Source: CALXXL01 sp964512385
Lineage (GTDB): Bacteria; Verrucomicrobiota; Lentisphaeria; Victivallales; Victivallaceae
Assembly (NCBI GenBank): GCA_964512385.1
Contig: CAZEHZ010000015.1
Location: 1-29,846 of the forward strand
DNA: 29,846 bases
Reading direction: 5' to 3'
Both the position numbers and the translations under genes were made by a program. The stretch's first letter is position 1, and each line of letters starts with the position of its first letter. A model generated the notes under the pieces. The model saw only the letters and a list, made by a program, of their open reading frames with translations. It was not told the origin of the DNA and ran no database searches. Positions 1 through 7,854 of this stretch are shown here, in pieces.

Positions 1-1229
1 GTTACAATGTCGGCATCCTGTTCAATGGCCCCGGACTCACGCAAATGACTCAATTTCGGCAGGGCGTTCGGATCGGTGCCTTTTTCAATATCACGGTTCA
101 ACTGCGCCAACACCAGCACCGGCACATTCAAATCCTTAGCCAGCTGTTTGATGCCGCTGGAAATTTCCGCCACTTCATTTTGGCGACTTTCCACCCGCCC
201 GCCGGCCTTCATCAACTGCAAATAGTCAATTACCACCACATCAATATCATGCATCATCTTCATGCGGCGGGCTCTGGCCTGCAGCGCCCCCACCGTCAAC
301 GCCGGCGTCGGGTCAATAAAAATACATGCACTGCGCAAAGCCGTTACCGCCTGCGTCAATTTACTGAAATCCGCCGGCCGGAATGTACCATCCAGAAAAC
401 TGGACTCCGGCACATCGGCTTCGGTACACATTAAACGGCGGGTAATCTGCCCCGCCGTCATTTCCAGCGAGAACAACAACACCTTTGCCCGGTCTTTACC
501 CAACGCAATATTCCGTACGATATTCAAGGCAATCGCCGTTTTACCGATTGACGGACGTGCCGCCAAAACAAACATTTCCCCCGGTTTCAACCCGCCGGTA
601 AGAGCGTCCAATCGTGGGAATCCGGTATGAATACCCGGCTTGACTTTTTTATTCAGCACATCCTGAATACGGTTGAATTCCTCAATCAACCCGGTACGGA
701 TATCCACCATCTGACTGCGTTCGGTGGCGTGGCGAACATTAAAAACACTCTTTTCAATGTCTTCAATGATATTAATGGCGGTACTTTCCGGGTCATAGCA
801 CTTTTGCAATGACTCGCTGCAAACCCCGATCATCTGCCGTAAACAATAGTAATCACGCAGAATTTTACACCAGGATTCCAATGGCGCCGTAGTTGCTACG
901 GCATTATATAATTCAGCTAAAAAAACCTCTCCGCCCACCCGGTCCAGCGTGCCGCGGGAAAAAAGTTTATGTGCTAAAACCAGCGCATCCACCTTCAATT
1001 CATGGTCATGATTAATCTCAATAATCGCATCAAAAATTTCACGGTGAATATGTGAATAGAACATCTCAGGGTGCTCCCCGAGATGTTCAATCACCACATC
1101 CACGCACATTTGAGGTTCACGCAACATGGCGGACAAAACCGCCCGTTCAGTCGCTAAATCATGCGGCTGCGGCCGTTCCTGCCCACTCATTATTTGTGGC
1201 GCAACCTCAATATTGTGCTGGTCTTCCAT
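1..1229 (-). CDS. dnaB: Replicative DNA helicase DnaB (3' end cut off by window)
   Basis: Replicative fork helicase, a hexameric ATPase that unwinds DNA and works with primase. I read this frame directly on the minus strand from the ATG at 1229; it stays open for about 409 codons to the window edge. It shows an N-terminal DnaB-like helical domain, then a RecA-like domain with Walker A ARPSIGKTA (near residue 230), a VVVIDYLQLM Walker B strand and the family signature LRESGAIEQDADIV close to the edge. Full-length DnaB is usually 440-500 residues, so only the last few dozen are missing. It starts 5 nt after the rplI stop, so translation is probably coupled. The order rpsF-ssb-rpsR-rplI-dnaB is a common bacterial arrangement that joins replication and ribosomal genes. 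Identification is firm. Confidence 0.97.
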   Translation of the reverse strand, partial: MEDQHNIEVAPQIMSGQERPQPHDLATERAVLSAMLREPQMCVDVVIEHLGEHPEMFYSHIHREIFDAIIEINHDHELKVDALVLAHKLFSRGTLDRVGGEVFLAELYNAVATTAPLESWCKILRDYYCLRQMIGVCSESLQKCYDPESTAINIIEDIEKSVFNVRHATERSQMVDIRTGLIEEFNRIQDVLNKKVKPGIHTGFPRLDALTGGLKPGEMFVLAARPSIGKTAIALNIVRNIALGKDRAKVLLFSLEMTAGQITRRLMCTEADVPESSFLDGTFRPADFSKLTQAVTALRSACIFIDPTPALTVGALQARARRMKMMHDIDVVVIDYLQLMKAGGRVESRQNEVAEISSGIKQLAKDLNVPVLVLAQLNRDIEKGTDPNALPKLSHLRESGAIEQDADIV

Positions 1230-1234
1230 AGCAA

Positions 1235-1690
1235 TTAAGCGCGAGTTACTTCTACGGCAAGCTGTGCAACTACATCATGATGCAATTTCACTTCTACCTT
1301 ATAAGAACCCAATGCTTTGATGTTTTCGTCCATCTTGATTTTGGTATGGTCGATATCCAACTGGAAATCGGCCTTAACCTTATCAGCAATCGCCCGGCTG
1401 GATACCGAACCAAACAACTGATCGTCAGCGGAAGCCTGCATGGAAAATGCAACGGTTAAATCTGCCAACTTTACCGCCAATTCCTTGGCCAAAGCCAAGT
1501 CTGCGGCACGCTGCTGTTCAATCTTAACCTTACGAGCTTCCAGGATACGATTGGTGGCAGCGGTGGCTTTCATCGCCAAACCACGCGGAACTAAGTAGTT
1601 ACGGGCATAACCCGGAGCTACGTGTACTTCTTCACCAGCCAAACCCAGGTTGGCAACGTCTTCAAGCAAAACCAATTTTATGTTAGCCAT
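1235..1690 (-). CDS. rplI: 50S ribosomal protein L9
   Basis: Large-subunit protein that binds 23S rRNA near the L1 stalk and helps keep the reading frame. The 151-residue product has the usual length and the typical L9 N-terminus (MANIKLVLLEDVANLG, then GYARNYLVPRGLA), followed by a charged connecting helix and a C-terminal domain. The start at 1690 is supported by a GAGGAG ribosome binding site about 10 nt upstream. It lies between rpsR (19 nt upstream) and dnaB (5 nt downstream) in the same operon. Nothing is unusual. Confidence 0.97.
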   Translation of the reverse strand: MANIKLVLLEDVANLGLAGEEVHVAPGYARNYLVPRGLAMKATAATNRILEARKVKIEQQRAADLALAKELAVKLADLTVAFSMQASADDQLFGSVSSRAIADKVKADFQLDIDHTKIKMDENIKALGSYKVEVKLHHDVVAQLAVEVTRA

Positions 1691-1709
1691 GTTCTAATAT
1701 CTCCTCAAA

Positions 1710-1937
1710 TTAGTATACCAGAGCGATGATACGGGCACGCTTGATAGCGATGGCGAGCATCTTCTGATGATTGAGGCAGGTGCCGGTAATACGACGAGGC
1801 AGAATTTTGCCCTTTTCGGTCTGGAATTTCTTCAAAGTTTCAGCATCCTTGAAGTCAATGTAATTAACCTGTCCTTCGCAAAAACGACAGATTTTCGGTT
1901 TCGGCGCCTGCTTACGGCGGGAAGCTCTTCTTTGCAT
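1710..1937 (-). CDS. rpsR: 30S ribosomal protein S18
   Basis: Small-subunit protein that pairs with S6 on 16S rRNA. The sequence has the S18 core CRFCEGQVNYIDFKD and RRITGTCLNHQKML, followed by RARIIALVY. I place the start at the ATG at 1937 (MQRRASRRKQ, 75 aa), not at the in-frame TTG 15 nt upstream, because the AAAGG ribosome binding site lies between the two. The early cysteines (CRFC) resemble the zinc-binding form of S18, although the full ligand set is not obvious. It sits 51 nt after ssb and 19 nt before rplI. Confidence 0.96.
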   Translation of the reverse strand: MQRRASRRKQAPKPKICRFCEGQVNYIDFKDAETLKKFQTEKGKILPRRITGTCLNHQKMLAIAIKRARIIALVY

Positions 1938-1988
1938 AATTAAACCTTTCAAATTTTTCTATCTATAACTTACTTATTTATTTTCAAC

Positions 1989-2606
1989 CTAAAACGGAAT
2001 GTCATCTTCTACATCATCATTAACGTCAAACGCTTCGTTGGGGACCGGAGGCGGCGGCGGTGTTCCACCCCGCCCGGCATAACCGCCAGGCCCGTTTGCT
2101 CCGGGATCAGCATTTCCACGCTGATATCCCCCCGGTCCGGCTGGCTGACTGCCGCTATAACTGCGCCCACCGTTGCCGCCGGGCGTATTCTGTTCCGGAT
2201 AACCGCCGTTCGGCGCCGTATTATTATAGTTACCGCCCGGATTATTCCCGGCATAACCATTATCGCCGCCATCTCGACGGGGACCGATAAACTGCACGTT
2301 TTCGGCCACCACCCGCAGGCGACTGCGTTTACCGCCCTGCTGGTCTTCCCACTGGTCAAGCTGAAGACGCCCGTCGATAAAAACCGCCGAGCCTTTGGCA
2401 AGGTAACGGCTGCAGCTTTCACCGACCCGCCCCCATACCACAATATCCACGAAAGTAGTCTCATCACGTTCCTGGCCGTTCACGGTAAACCGGCGATTGA
2501 TTGCAATGCCGAATTCGCAAACTGCCGACCCTCCGGCAATATAACGCAATTCCGGATTACGGGTCAGATTACCCATTAACATAACCTTATTTAATGAAGC
2601 CGCCAT
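1989..2606 (-). CDS. ssb: Single-stranded DNA-binding protein
   Basis: Binds and protects single-stranded DNA at forks and recruits partner proteins. The 205-residue product has an N-terminal OB-fold (MAASLNKVMLMGNLTRNPEL through about residue 110), then a disordered linker rich in Gly, Pro and Asn with a run of five prolines, and ends in the acidic tip DDVEDDIPF that SSB uses to contact partners. An AGGTGAG ribosome binding site precedes the ATG at 2606. It lies between rpsF (76 nt upstream) and rpsR, the standard place for ssb. A long open frame overlapping it on the same strand (2009-2467) is an artefact of the GC-rich linker. Confidence 0.97.
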   Translation of the reverse strand: MAASLNKVMLMGNLTRNPELRYIAGGSAVCEFGIAINRRFTVNGQERDETTFVDIVVWGRVGESCSRYLAKGSAVFIDGRLQLDQWEDQQGGKRSRLRVVAENVQFIGPRRDGGDNGYAGNNPGGNYNNTAPNGGYPEQNTPGGNGGRSYSGSQPAGPGGYQRGNADPGANGPGGYAGRGGTPPPPPVPNEAFDVNDDVEDDIPF

Positions 2607-2682
2607 AACTCACCTGCTTTCGTTTATCTGCTTAACCTTACTTCTTCTGACAATCATTCCGGCAAAATCAAACTTCGCAATA

Positions 2683-3051
2683 TTATTCAGCGGAAACCGG
2701 AGCCGGAGCCGGAGCATCGGCCAAGTCTTTAAGATCTTTCAACTTGCCCTTAACATTGTCCGGACGATCAAATACGATGATCATATTACGCAAGATGCGT
2801 TCGTCCAAACGGAACTTGTCTTTAATGCTGAGAATACCGGATTCTTCAACTTCAAATACAAAGTTGTAATAGATGCCGGCTTTGCGCTTCTTGATTTCAT
2901 AAGAAAACTGCAAACGCCCCATCGCATCCACCGATACCATCTTGCCATTCAACTGCTTTTCAATCAGTTCCGAAAATTCTCTGGCGAAAGCCGCACCTTC
3001 ATCATCTACTTTGCGGATATCCAGAATAAATATAGCTTCATATTTTTTCAA
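2683..3051 (-). CDS. rpsF: 30S ribosomal protein S6
   Basis: Small-subunit protein that forms a heterodimer with S18, encoded two genes downstream. The 122 residues begin MKKYEAIFILDIRKVDDEG and contain the S6 patterns MGRLQFSYEIKKRKAGIYY and LDERILRNMIIVFDRPD. The tail ends in an Ala/Pro-rich stretch (ADAPAPAPVSAE), a common disordered extension in this family. The start at 3051 sits behind an AAGG-type ribosome binding site. It is 40 nt downstream of pth. Confidence 0.96.
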   Translation of the reverse strand: MKKYEAIFILDIRKVDDEGAAFAREFSELIEKQLNGKMVSVDAMGRLQFSYEIKKRKAGIYYNFVFEVEESGILSIKDKFRLDERILRNMIIVFDRPDNVKGKLKDLKDLADAPAPAPVSAE

Positions 3052-3091
3052 GGTAAATTCCTCCGAACACTTTTCATGTTCATTATTACGG

Positions 3092-3718
3092 CTAAGCGTT
3101 ATTTTCGTCCGCTTTCGCCTGTTTTTTTTCTAATTCCAAATCATAATTCCACGAGTTGTACTGATTCATTGCCGCCGCCGTTCCACGGGATAAACTCAAT
3201 TTTACCGCTTCTCCCGCCACCGTCAACACCCGATTCAGCTTTTCTTCATCGGCCGCATCAAACCTGCTGAGCACATAATCAACTACCTGTTTGCGCTCCA
3301 CCTGACCTATGCCAACCCGCAATCTGCTGAACTTTTCCGTGCCGATTTCTCCAATTATTGACTCCATGCCGCGATGCCCGCCGGACGAACCGCTACTGCG
3401 CATCCGCATACAACCGAACTCAATATCCATATCATCGTACACTACTAAAAGCTCTTCCGGCAAAATTCCGTCCGCCGTCATCAGCTTGCGTACCGCTAAA
3501 CCGCTGAGATTCATATACGTCGCCGGTTTCTGAAAAAGCAACTTACGCCCCCGGAAACGACCGCAATATATACTGCTTTCGTACCTTGAACTGCTTTCCA
3601 CGCCGCCCGGCAAGTTGCCCAACAGCTTATCCAGCACCATGAATCCCATGTTATGACGAGTATTGGCATATTCAATGCCGGGATTTCCTAACCCCACCAC
3701 CAACTTTATTTCCGCCAT
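3092..3718 (-). CDS. pth: Peptidyl-tRNA hydrolase
   Basis: Cytosolic esterase that frees tRNA from prematurely dropped peptidyl-tRNA. From the start I chose the protein is 208 aa and begins MAEIKLVVGLGNPGIEYANT, matching the family N-terminus. Visible active-site positions are N12, the catalytic His22 (NTRHNMGF), N70 (ATYMNLSG) and D95 (VVYDDMDIEFG); GHRGMESI is also conserved. A longer frame begins at 3769, but its extra 17 residues (VVRRRVVVKL...) match nothing in the family, and AAGGATGAGGA lies just before the ATG at 3718. It sits between rplY and rpsF; rplY-pth pairing is common. Confidence 0.95.
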   Translation of the reverse strand: MAEIKLVVGLGNPGIEYANTRHNMGFMVLDKLLGNLPGGVESSSRYESSIYCGRFRGRKLLFQKPATYMNLSGLAVRKLMTADGILPEELLVVYDDMDIEFGCMRMRSSGSSGGHRGMESIIGEIGTEKFSRLRVGIGQVERKQVVDYVLSRFDAADEEKLNRVLTVAGEAVKLSLSRGTAAAMNQYNSWNYDLELEKKQAKADENNA

Positions 3719-3796
3719 TTCCTCATCCTTAACCACCAATTTTACTACAACCCGCCGCCGGACAACCACTCTGCCGGCGGAACTTAATGCGAAATA

Positions 3797-4084
3797 TTAC
3801 GCCATTTCCTGGAAGTCTACATGAACAACATAGCTCTTCATGAAGTTAATCTGTTCTTCCTTGGCGATTACGGAAATCTTTTCATCGCCGAAAACCAGCA
3901 CGAATTTATCGCCGGTCTTGCGTACAACTTCCCACTCATTGCTCTTCATGAAGAAGTTGCGATTTTCCTTGCCTTTGCCGTATACGGCAACCGGAACCAA
4001 ACCGTTGTGACGGGCGCGACGGGAAGCGTTATTACCAAACTCTTCACGTAAAGTCACCGCGATTTCATTGTTTGCGTTACTCAT
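3797..4084 (-). CDS. rplY: 50S ribosomal protein L25, short form
   Basis: Binds 5S rRNA in the large subunit. At 95 aa this is the single-domain form, as in Escherichia coli, without the C-terminal domain of CTC-type proteins. The core is recognisable: REEFGNNASRRARHNGLVPV, AVYGKGKENRNF and a final VVHVDFQEM. A strong AAAGGAGA ribosome binding site precedes the ATG at 4084. It sits directly between prs and pth, a neighbourhood also typical of ctc/rplY in other bacteria, which supports the call. Confidence 0.92.
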   Translation of the reverse strand: MSNANNEIAVTLREEFGNNASRRARHNGLVPVAVYGKGKENRNFFMKSNEWEVVRKTGDKFVLVFGDEKISVIAKEEQINFMKSYVVHVDFQEMA

Positions 4085-4130
4085 TACGTCTCCTTTTATT
4101 TGTTATTATTTCAGTGTTATTATATATCAA

Positions 4131-5087
4131 TTAATCACGAACATAGAATAATGTGGAAACACTTTTACCGTCATGTATCCGCTGAATCGCCTCTCCCAGA
4201 ATCGGAGCCATGCTCACTACCAGCAAACGACCGCCCAAATCATCGGTGCACTGCGGAATAGTGTCGGTAGTAATCAGCTTTTCAATCGGGCTTTCCTGCA
4301 AACGCTGCTTGCCGACTTCATTCAGCATGCAGTGAGTTACCGCCGCATAAATATGACGAGCCCCGCGACTCTTAAGAATATTGGCCGCCGCAATCAGCGT
4401 ACCGCAGGTGGAGGTCATGTCATCAGTAATAATACAGGTTTTGTTTTCAACTTCGCCCACCAGATGACTGGAGGCCACACTGTCGCCGCTTAACCGGCGT
4501 TTTGCCACCACCGCAAAACCGGCATGGAGCAAATCACCGTAATACATCCCCATTTTGGCACTGCCGGAGTCCGGCGCCACTACTACCAGATCTTCGCCAC
4601 CGGTAATCTGCTTAATCACCGGCACCAGAACCGGGCGGGCGTAAAGATGATCCACCGGAATATCAAAGAATCCCTGAATCTGCTGTGAGTGTAAATCTAC
4701 TGAAAGAATGCGATCCGCACCGGCCACCGTCAACAAATTAGCCACCAGTTTGGCGGTAATCGGCACACGGGGCTGGTCTTTGCGATCCTGACGAGCATAG
4801 CCGTAGAAGGGTAAAACGGCGGTAATTCTAGCGGCGGACGCACGCTTGGCGGCGTCTATCATAATCAAAAGTTCCATTAAACTTTCATTCGTCGGCACAC
4901 AGGTCGGCTGAACGATAAAAACATCTGCCGTGCGCACATGTTCACCGAACTGAGCGTGAATTTCACCATCCGGGAACCGGGTGAGATTTACATTGCCGAG
5001 CGGAATACCGATAAAATCGGCAATGCCGCGTGCCAGCTGAGGGTGAGCCGAGCCGGAGTACACACAAATGTGAGTCGCTGTTTCCAT
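4131..5087 (-). CDS. prs: Ribose-phosphate pyrophosphokinase
   Basis: Makes PRPP from ribose 5-phosphate and ATP for nucleotide, histidine and NAD synthesis. The 318-aa length is typical. Seen in order: RFPDGEIHAQF; the YGYARQDRKDQPR ATP-binding region (near residues 95-107); DLHSQQIQGFF with the metal-binding His133; KRR at 196-198 in the flexible catalytic loop; and the PRPP loop TDDMTSTCGT at 221-230. The loop reads TSTCGT where many homologues have IDTAGT, a mild variant that keeps the phosphate-binding Asp and Thr. This is the first gene of an eight-gene minus-strand operon; the leader and promoter are described separately. Confidence 0.96.
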   Translation of the reverse strand: METATHICVYSGSAHPQLARGIADFIGIPLGNVNLTRFPDGEIHAQFGEHVRTADVFIVQPTCVPTNESLMELLIMIDAAKRASAARITAVLPFYGYARQDRKDQPRVPITAKLVANLLTVAGADRILSVDLHSQQIQGFFDIPVDHLYARPVLVPVIKQITGGEDLVVVAPDSGSAKMGMYYGDLLHAGFAVVAKRRLSGDSVASSHLVGEVENKTCIITDDMTSTCGTLIAAANILKSRGARHIYAAVTHCMLNEVGKQRLQESPIEKLITTDTIPQCTDDLGGRLLVVSMAPILGEAIQRIHDGKSVSTLFYVRD

Positions 5088-5350
5088 TACAAAATCTTTC
5101 CGTTTAGTTGCATGTTTCTGAAGCGCGCCAACGCTGCAAATTTATACGGAAACCAGTAATTCCAGACTCCTCAATGTGCCCATAAAAGCCGCTAAGCCAA
5201 CGCTTTTTCAACATCACACCTAAAGCATTCCGCTGTAAAAAAAGCACTCGCCGCACTGCCAACCTCTTGGACTCAACACGCCTGATTACGGCAGAACGTG
5301 GAGGATTCTTACGAATCGAAGTTTCCGGTTATATAAAACTACGTGCATAT
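5088..5350 (-). other. Long 5' leader of the prs operon
   Basis: About 260 nt lie between the predicted prs promoter and the prs start. I find no convincing gene here; the short open frames lack ribosome binding sites. Read on the minus strand it holds a small hairpin (GATTC-GTAA-GAATC) near the 5' end and a T7 run after a GC-rich stretch (forward 5236-5242) that has no clear stem in front of it. I recognise no known riboswitch class. Its length suggests post-transcriptional control, but that is inference. Confidence 0.4.
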
Positions 5351-5378
5351 ACTATATCGCAATTTTACAGAAATGCAA
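5351..5378 (-). promoter_or_regulatory. Predicted promoter of the prs-rplY-pth-rpsF-ssb-rpsR-rplI-dnaB operon
   Basis: On the minus strand TTGCAT and TATAGT are separated by 16 nt, a good sigma-70-type match. It lies back to back with the panD promoter, 48 nt apart, in a strongly AT-rich stretch. Confidence 0.55.
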
Positions 5379-5426
5379 AAAAAATATTGAAAAATGATAA
5401 AAAAACCAAGAAATATTTTATTTTAA

Positions 5427-5455
5427 TTGCATCAACTTCATTGGAATGTTATATT
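5427..5455 (+). promoter_or_regulatory. Predicted promoter of the panD operon
   Basis: TTGCAT, a 17-nt spacer, then TATATT (overlapping TATTAT 2 nt further on). The panD ATG follows about 65 nt downstream. A good sigma-70-type match at the right distance and orientation. Confidence 0.55.
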
Positions 5456-5520
5456 ATAGTGTTTGTGGTATTAGAAAATTAGAGCTATCCGCTCTGGCAA
5501 AACATAAGAGAATGTTATTT

Positions 5521-5907
5521 ATGCTTAAGCAAGTTTTAACCGGAAAAATCCATACCGCCAGATTGACGATGTGCGATTTGAATTACGAAGGCAGTTTAGC
5601 TATTGATATTGACTTTTTAAAAGAAGCCAATATTTTTCCGTATGAAAAAATACTGGTGGTGAACCGCAATAACGGTGAACGCCTGGAAACTTATGCGATT
5701 CCGGCTCAGGCCGGCAGCAAGCAGTTTTGTTTAAACGGCCCCGCCGCTCTGAAAGGCAGTGTGGGAGACGTGGTTACCATTATGGCGTTCTCGCTGTGCG
5801 ACGCAAATGAAGCCGCCAACTTTGAGCCGGTGGTTATTATTTTGGACGAAAATAATAATATTATCCAGCGCAAAGGCCGCATTTCAGATGCCGATATGTT
5901 AGGGTGA
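5521..5907 (+). CDS. panD: Aspartate 1-decarboxylase (pyruvoyl enzyme)
   Basis: Converts L-aspartate to beta-alanine for pantothenate and coenzyme A. I choose the ATG at 5521 (MLKQVLTGKIH, 128 aa), which aligns with the family N-terminus; the longer frame from 5446 starts inside the promoter. The self-cleavage site is intact: Y22-E23-G24-S25, with Ser25 becoming the pyruvoyl group. K9, R54, T57 and Y58 sit at the known active-site positions, and NGPAALKGSVGDVVTIMAF follows. It is first in an apparent operon with two small membrane proteins and an esterase, an unusual set of partners for panD. The ribosome binding site (AAGAG) is weak. Confidence 0.95.
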   Translation: MLKQVLTGKIHTARLTMCDLNYEGSLAIDIDFLKEANIFPYEKILVVNRNNGERLETYAIPAQAGSKQFCLNGPAALKGSVGDVVTIMAFSLCDANEAANFEPVVIILDENNNIIQRKGRISDADMLG

Positions 5908-5940
5908 TTACTATACATTACATATAGGGAGATTTACGGT

Positions 5941-6180
5941 ATGAAAATTATTTCTTTTTTAATGGCCTTGGCCATCATCGCCGCCGTAGTATATTTTGTC
6001 TTCTTAAAAAAGCCGGAGAACACCGTGCCGGCGGATTCGGCAACCGCCGCAACCGCTAATGACGGCAAGCATAAACCGACTACCGTTTACGGCAAAGCTC
6101 TGCACTATTCACGCACCACCGTTGAAAACGCCAGCTCTGAACACAATCAGGCCGTGGAAGATGCGTTAAACGCTAAATAA
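5941..6180 (+). CDS. Small single-pass membrane protein, unknown function
   Basis: I do not recognise this 79-aa protein. Residues 1-22 form one hydrophobic segment (MKIISFLMALAIIAAVVYFV) followed by KK, so it is probably anchored in the inner membrane with the rest outside. Beyond it is an Ala/Thr-rich low-complexity linker (residues about 26-46) and a polar, possibly helical C-terminus (RTTVENASSEHNQAVEDALNAK). A GGGAG ribosome binding site precedes the ATG. It starts 33 nt after panD and ends 19 nt before a second protein of similar build, so the two are probably co-expressed and may work together. There are no cysteines and no catalytic motif. Confidence 0.75.
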   Translation: MKIISFLMALAIIAAVVYFVFLKKPENTVPADSATAATANDGKHKPTTVYGKALHYSRTTVENASSEHNQAVEDALNAK

Positions 6181-6199
6181 AATAAAGGGACACCGTATT

Positions 6200-6421
6200 A
6201 TGGAATCTTTTAAATGGCTGATATTTATAGCAATCGCCGCCGCATCTGCCGTTGGCGTTCTGTATTTCACCAATCCGCCGGCGGTGCAAAACACGCCGCC
6301 AACTCAAGCAACTGCCGAGTCTGCGGACGCTGTTGCCGAAAATACGCCGACTTTAACCGAGTCTGCCCCGCATAGCAACGCCGCTCAAACAGAGAACAAC
6401 AACCCCGAAACAGCTCAATAA
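6200..6421 (+). CDS. Small single-pass membrane protein, unknown function
   Basis: This 73-aa protein is not recognised. An N-terminal hydrophobic segment (residues about 5-23, LIFIAIAAASAVGVLYF) is followed by a low-complexity tail rich in Ala, Thr, Pro, Glu and Asn with no predicted fold. The build matches the preceding gene: one membrane anchor, then a disordered tail. It could be a retained signal or anchor peptide or a small envelope subunit. AAAGGGA serves as ribosome binding site; the gaps to its neighbours are 19 and 14 nt, consistent with one operon reading into the esterase. With so little sequence conservation to judge, it might be lineage-restricted. Confidence 0.65.
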   Translation: MESFKWLIFIAIAAASAVGVLYFTNPPAVQNTPPTQATAESADAVAENTPTLTESAPHSNAAQTENNNPETAQ

Positions 6422-6435
6422 TTTTAAGGAACATC

Positions 6436-7713
6436 ATGCTTAAAGAAATTTTATGCTCTGCATTAACTCTGGCCGCCATTGGCTTATACGCCGATAAGTT
6501 TACCATTGACACCGATCGCCCGGAAGCCCTGTATAAATGCGGCGAAACCGCCGTCTTTACCGTAAAAGCCGCCGATGACAATGGCAATTTACTAACCTCC
6601 GGCACCGCCACCATTCATTTACGCAAGGAAAAACAACAAAATCTGGCCGAATATACCATGGATTTTGCTAAAAACAACCCGGCCACCTACCAAATTACGC
6701 TGAATGAGCCCGGTTTTGTTTGGCTTACCGTCAATAATGCCGACAATGTTTACTATCCCAGTCCTATCGCCGCCGCCGGATTCGACGCCGAAAAAATTGT
6801 GCCGACCACTATTGACCCGCAGGACTTTGACCAATTTTGGGCCGACGGCCTCGCCAAAGTTCAAGCCATTCCATTAGATGCTCAAGTTACTAAAATGGAA
6901 GAATTCAGCGATGATGAGTTTGACGGTTACCGCTTGAGTTTCGCCAATATTAACGACACCCGCATTTACGGCTTTATGGCCGTGCCAAAAAATGCCGCCG
7001 GCCCGCTACCGGTATTGATCAGCGTGCCGGGCGNNNNNNNNNNTGCCACCGGGCCGGATTTATACTTTTTCCGCAATCCCAAATTAATCACCATAATCAT
7101 GAACGTTCACGATTATGACCCCCGTCCGGAGACGCTTAAAGAGAATTTTGCCGACCTCGGCCGCCGAGGCGGCAACAAAGCCTATGCTTATCACGGCGCG
7201 CCGGATCGGGAGGCCTATTTTTACCGCCGGGCAATTCTGGGCGTAAACCGCGTTTTTGAATTTTTAGACACTTTCGACGGCTGGGACCATGAAAATCTGG
7301 CGGTTTGGGGCTCCAGCCAAGGCGGGGCGTATGCCATTATCCTGTCGGCATTAAACCCGGACAAAGTTGATTTTGCCGCTTCCAACGTACCGGCCATGTG
7401 CGAACACACCGCCCACCAGGTCGGTCGCTCGTCCGGCTGGCCGCTGCTGTTGCAGAACACTCCGGACGGCACCGAAGCCATGGCTCCGTATTTTGATGTG
7501 GTGAATTTTGCCCGTCGGGTAAAAACTCCAATCATGGTAGCCGTGGGGCTGATTGACGTTGCCTGCGGCCCCAGTTGCGTTTATGCCGCCTACAATACCA
7601 TTCCGGCCACCGATAAACTTATTTGGCCCATGCCCAAAAAAGGCCACGATTTTGATGATAAATTCTTAGATGCTATTCGTTCAAAGATGTATAAAACTTT
7701 AAATATAGAATAA
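6436..7713 (+). CDS. Secreted acetylxylan esterase family (CE7/AXE1) alpha/beta hydrolase
   Basis: Likely deacetylates acetylated sugars or xylo-oligosaccharides outside the cytoplasm. The N-terminus (MLKEILCSALTLAAIGLYA) looks like a signal peptide. Residues about 20-115 form a beta-rich domain (FTVKAADDNGNLLTSGTATIHLR), then the AXE1-type hydrolase begins at QDFDQFWADGLAK. The catalytic triad is visible: nucleophile Ser294 in WGSSQGG, Asp374 in GLIDVACGPS and His404 in KKGHDF. A run of 10 Ns at 7034-7043 replaces about three residues just after ISVPG, where the oxyanion loop should be; the frame continues after it. AAGGAA precedes the ATG. It is last in the panD operon, and a terminator follows. 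Substrate is inferred from family only. Confidence 0.88.
   Translation: MLKEILCSALTLAAIGLYADKFTIDTDRPEALYKCGETAVFTVKAADDNGNLLTSGTATIHLRKEKQQNLAEYTMDFAKNNPATYQITLNEPGFVWLTVNNADNVYYPSPIAAAGFDAEKIVPTTIDPQDFDQFWADGLAKVQAIPLDAQVTKMEEFSDDEFDGYRLSFANINDTRIYGFMAVPKNAAGPLPVLISVPGXXXXATGPDLYFFRNPKLITIIMNVHDYDPRPETLKENFADLGRRGGNKAYAYHGAPDREAYFYRRAILGVNRVFEFLDTFDGWDHENLAVWGSSQGGAYAIILSALNPDKVDFAASNVPAMCEHTAHQVGRSSGWPLLLQNTPDGTEAMAPYFDVVNFARRVKTPIMVAVGLIDVACGPSCVYAAYNTIPATDKLIWPMPKKGHDFDDKFLDAIRSKMYKTLNIE
7034..7043. other. Assembly gap of 10 Ns inside the esterase gene
   Basis: Ten undetermined bases. Codon phase before and after is the same, so either the true length differs from 10 by a multiple of 3 or the number is exact. 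The break falls in a GC-rich, probably glycine-rich loop. Confidence 0.99.
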
Positions 7714-7742
7714 AACATGCAAATTTTTCCGCATGTTTTTTA
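7712..7742 (+). terminator. Intrinsic terminator of the panD-esterase operon
   Basis: A 9-bp stem AAAACATGC / GCATGTTTT around a 10-nt loop, ending in a T run, begins right at the esterase stop codon. Confidence 0.75.
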
Positions 7743-7749
7743 ATCCGAT

Positions 7750-7777
7750 TTGCTTTTTTATAAATACGGATTATATT
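7750..7777 (+). promoter_or_regulatory. Predicted acpP promoter with flanking inverted repeat
   Basis: TTGCTT, 16 nt, TATATT. A 7-bp inverted repeat (TAATCCG at 7741-7747, CGGATTA at 7767-7773) brackets the -35 box and overlaps the -10 box, so it could be an operator. The mRNA leader would be about 70 nt, A-rich, with a weak TAGGA ribosome binding site. Confidence 0.4.
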
Positions 7778-7854
7778 AAAAGAAGAATCAGCTTTGAAAA
7801 AAGAAGAAAAAACGTTTATAAAAACCATAAAAACTAACTATTAGTAGGACAAAA

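Noticed and set aside
2009..2467. A 152-codon frame overlapping ssb on the same strand
   Set aside because: It lies wholly within ssb, whose product is unmistakable; the frame is a by-product of the Gly/Pro-rich linker.
5267..5482. A plus-strand open frame between prs and panD
   Set aside because: It runs over both predicted promoters, has no ribosome binding site and changes composition sharply along its length.
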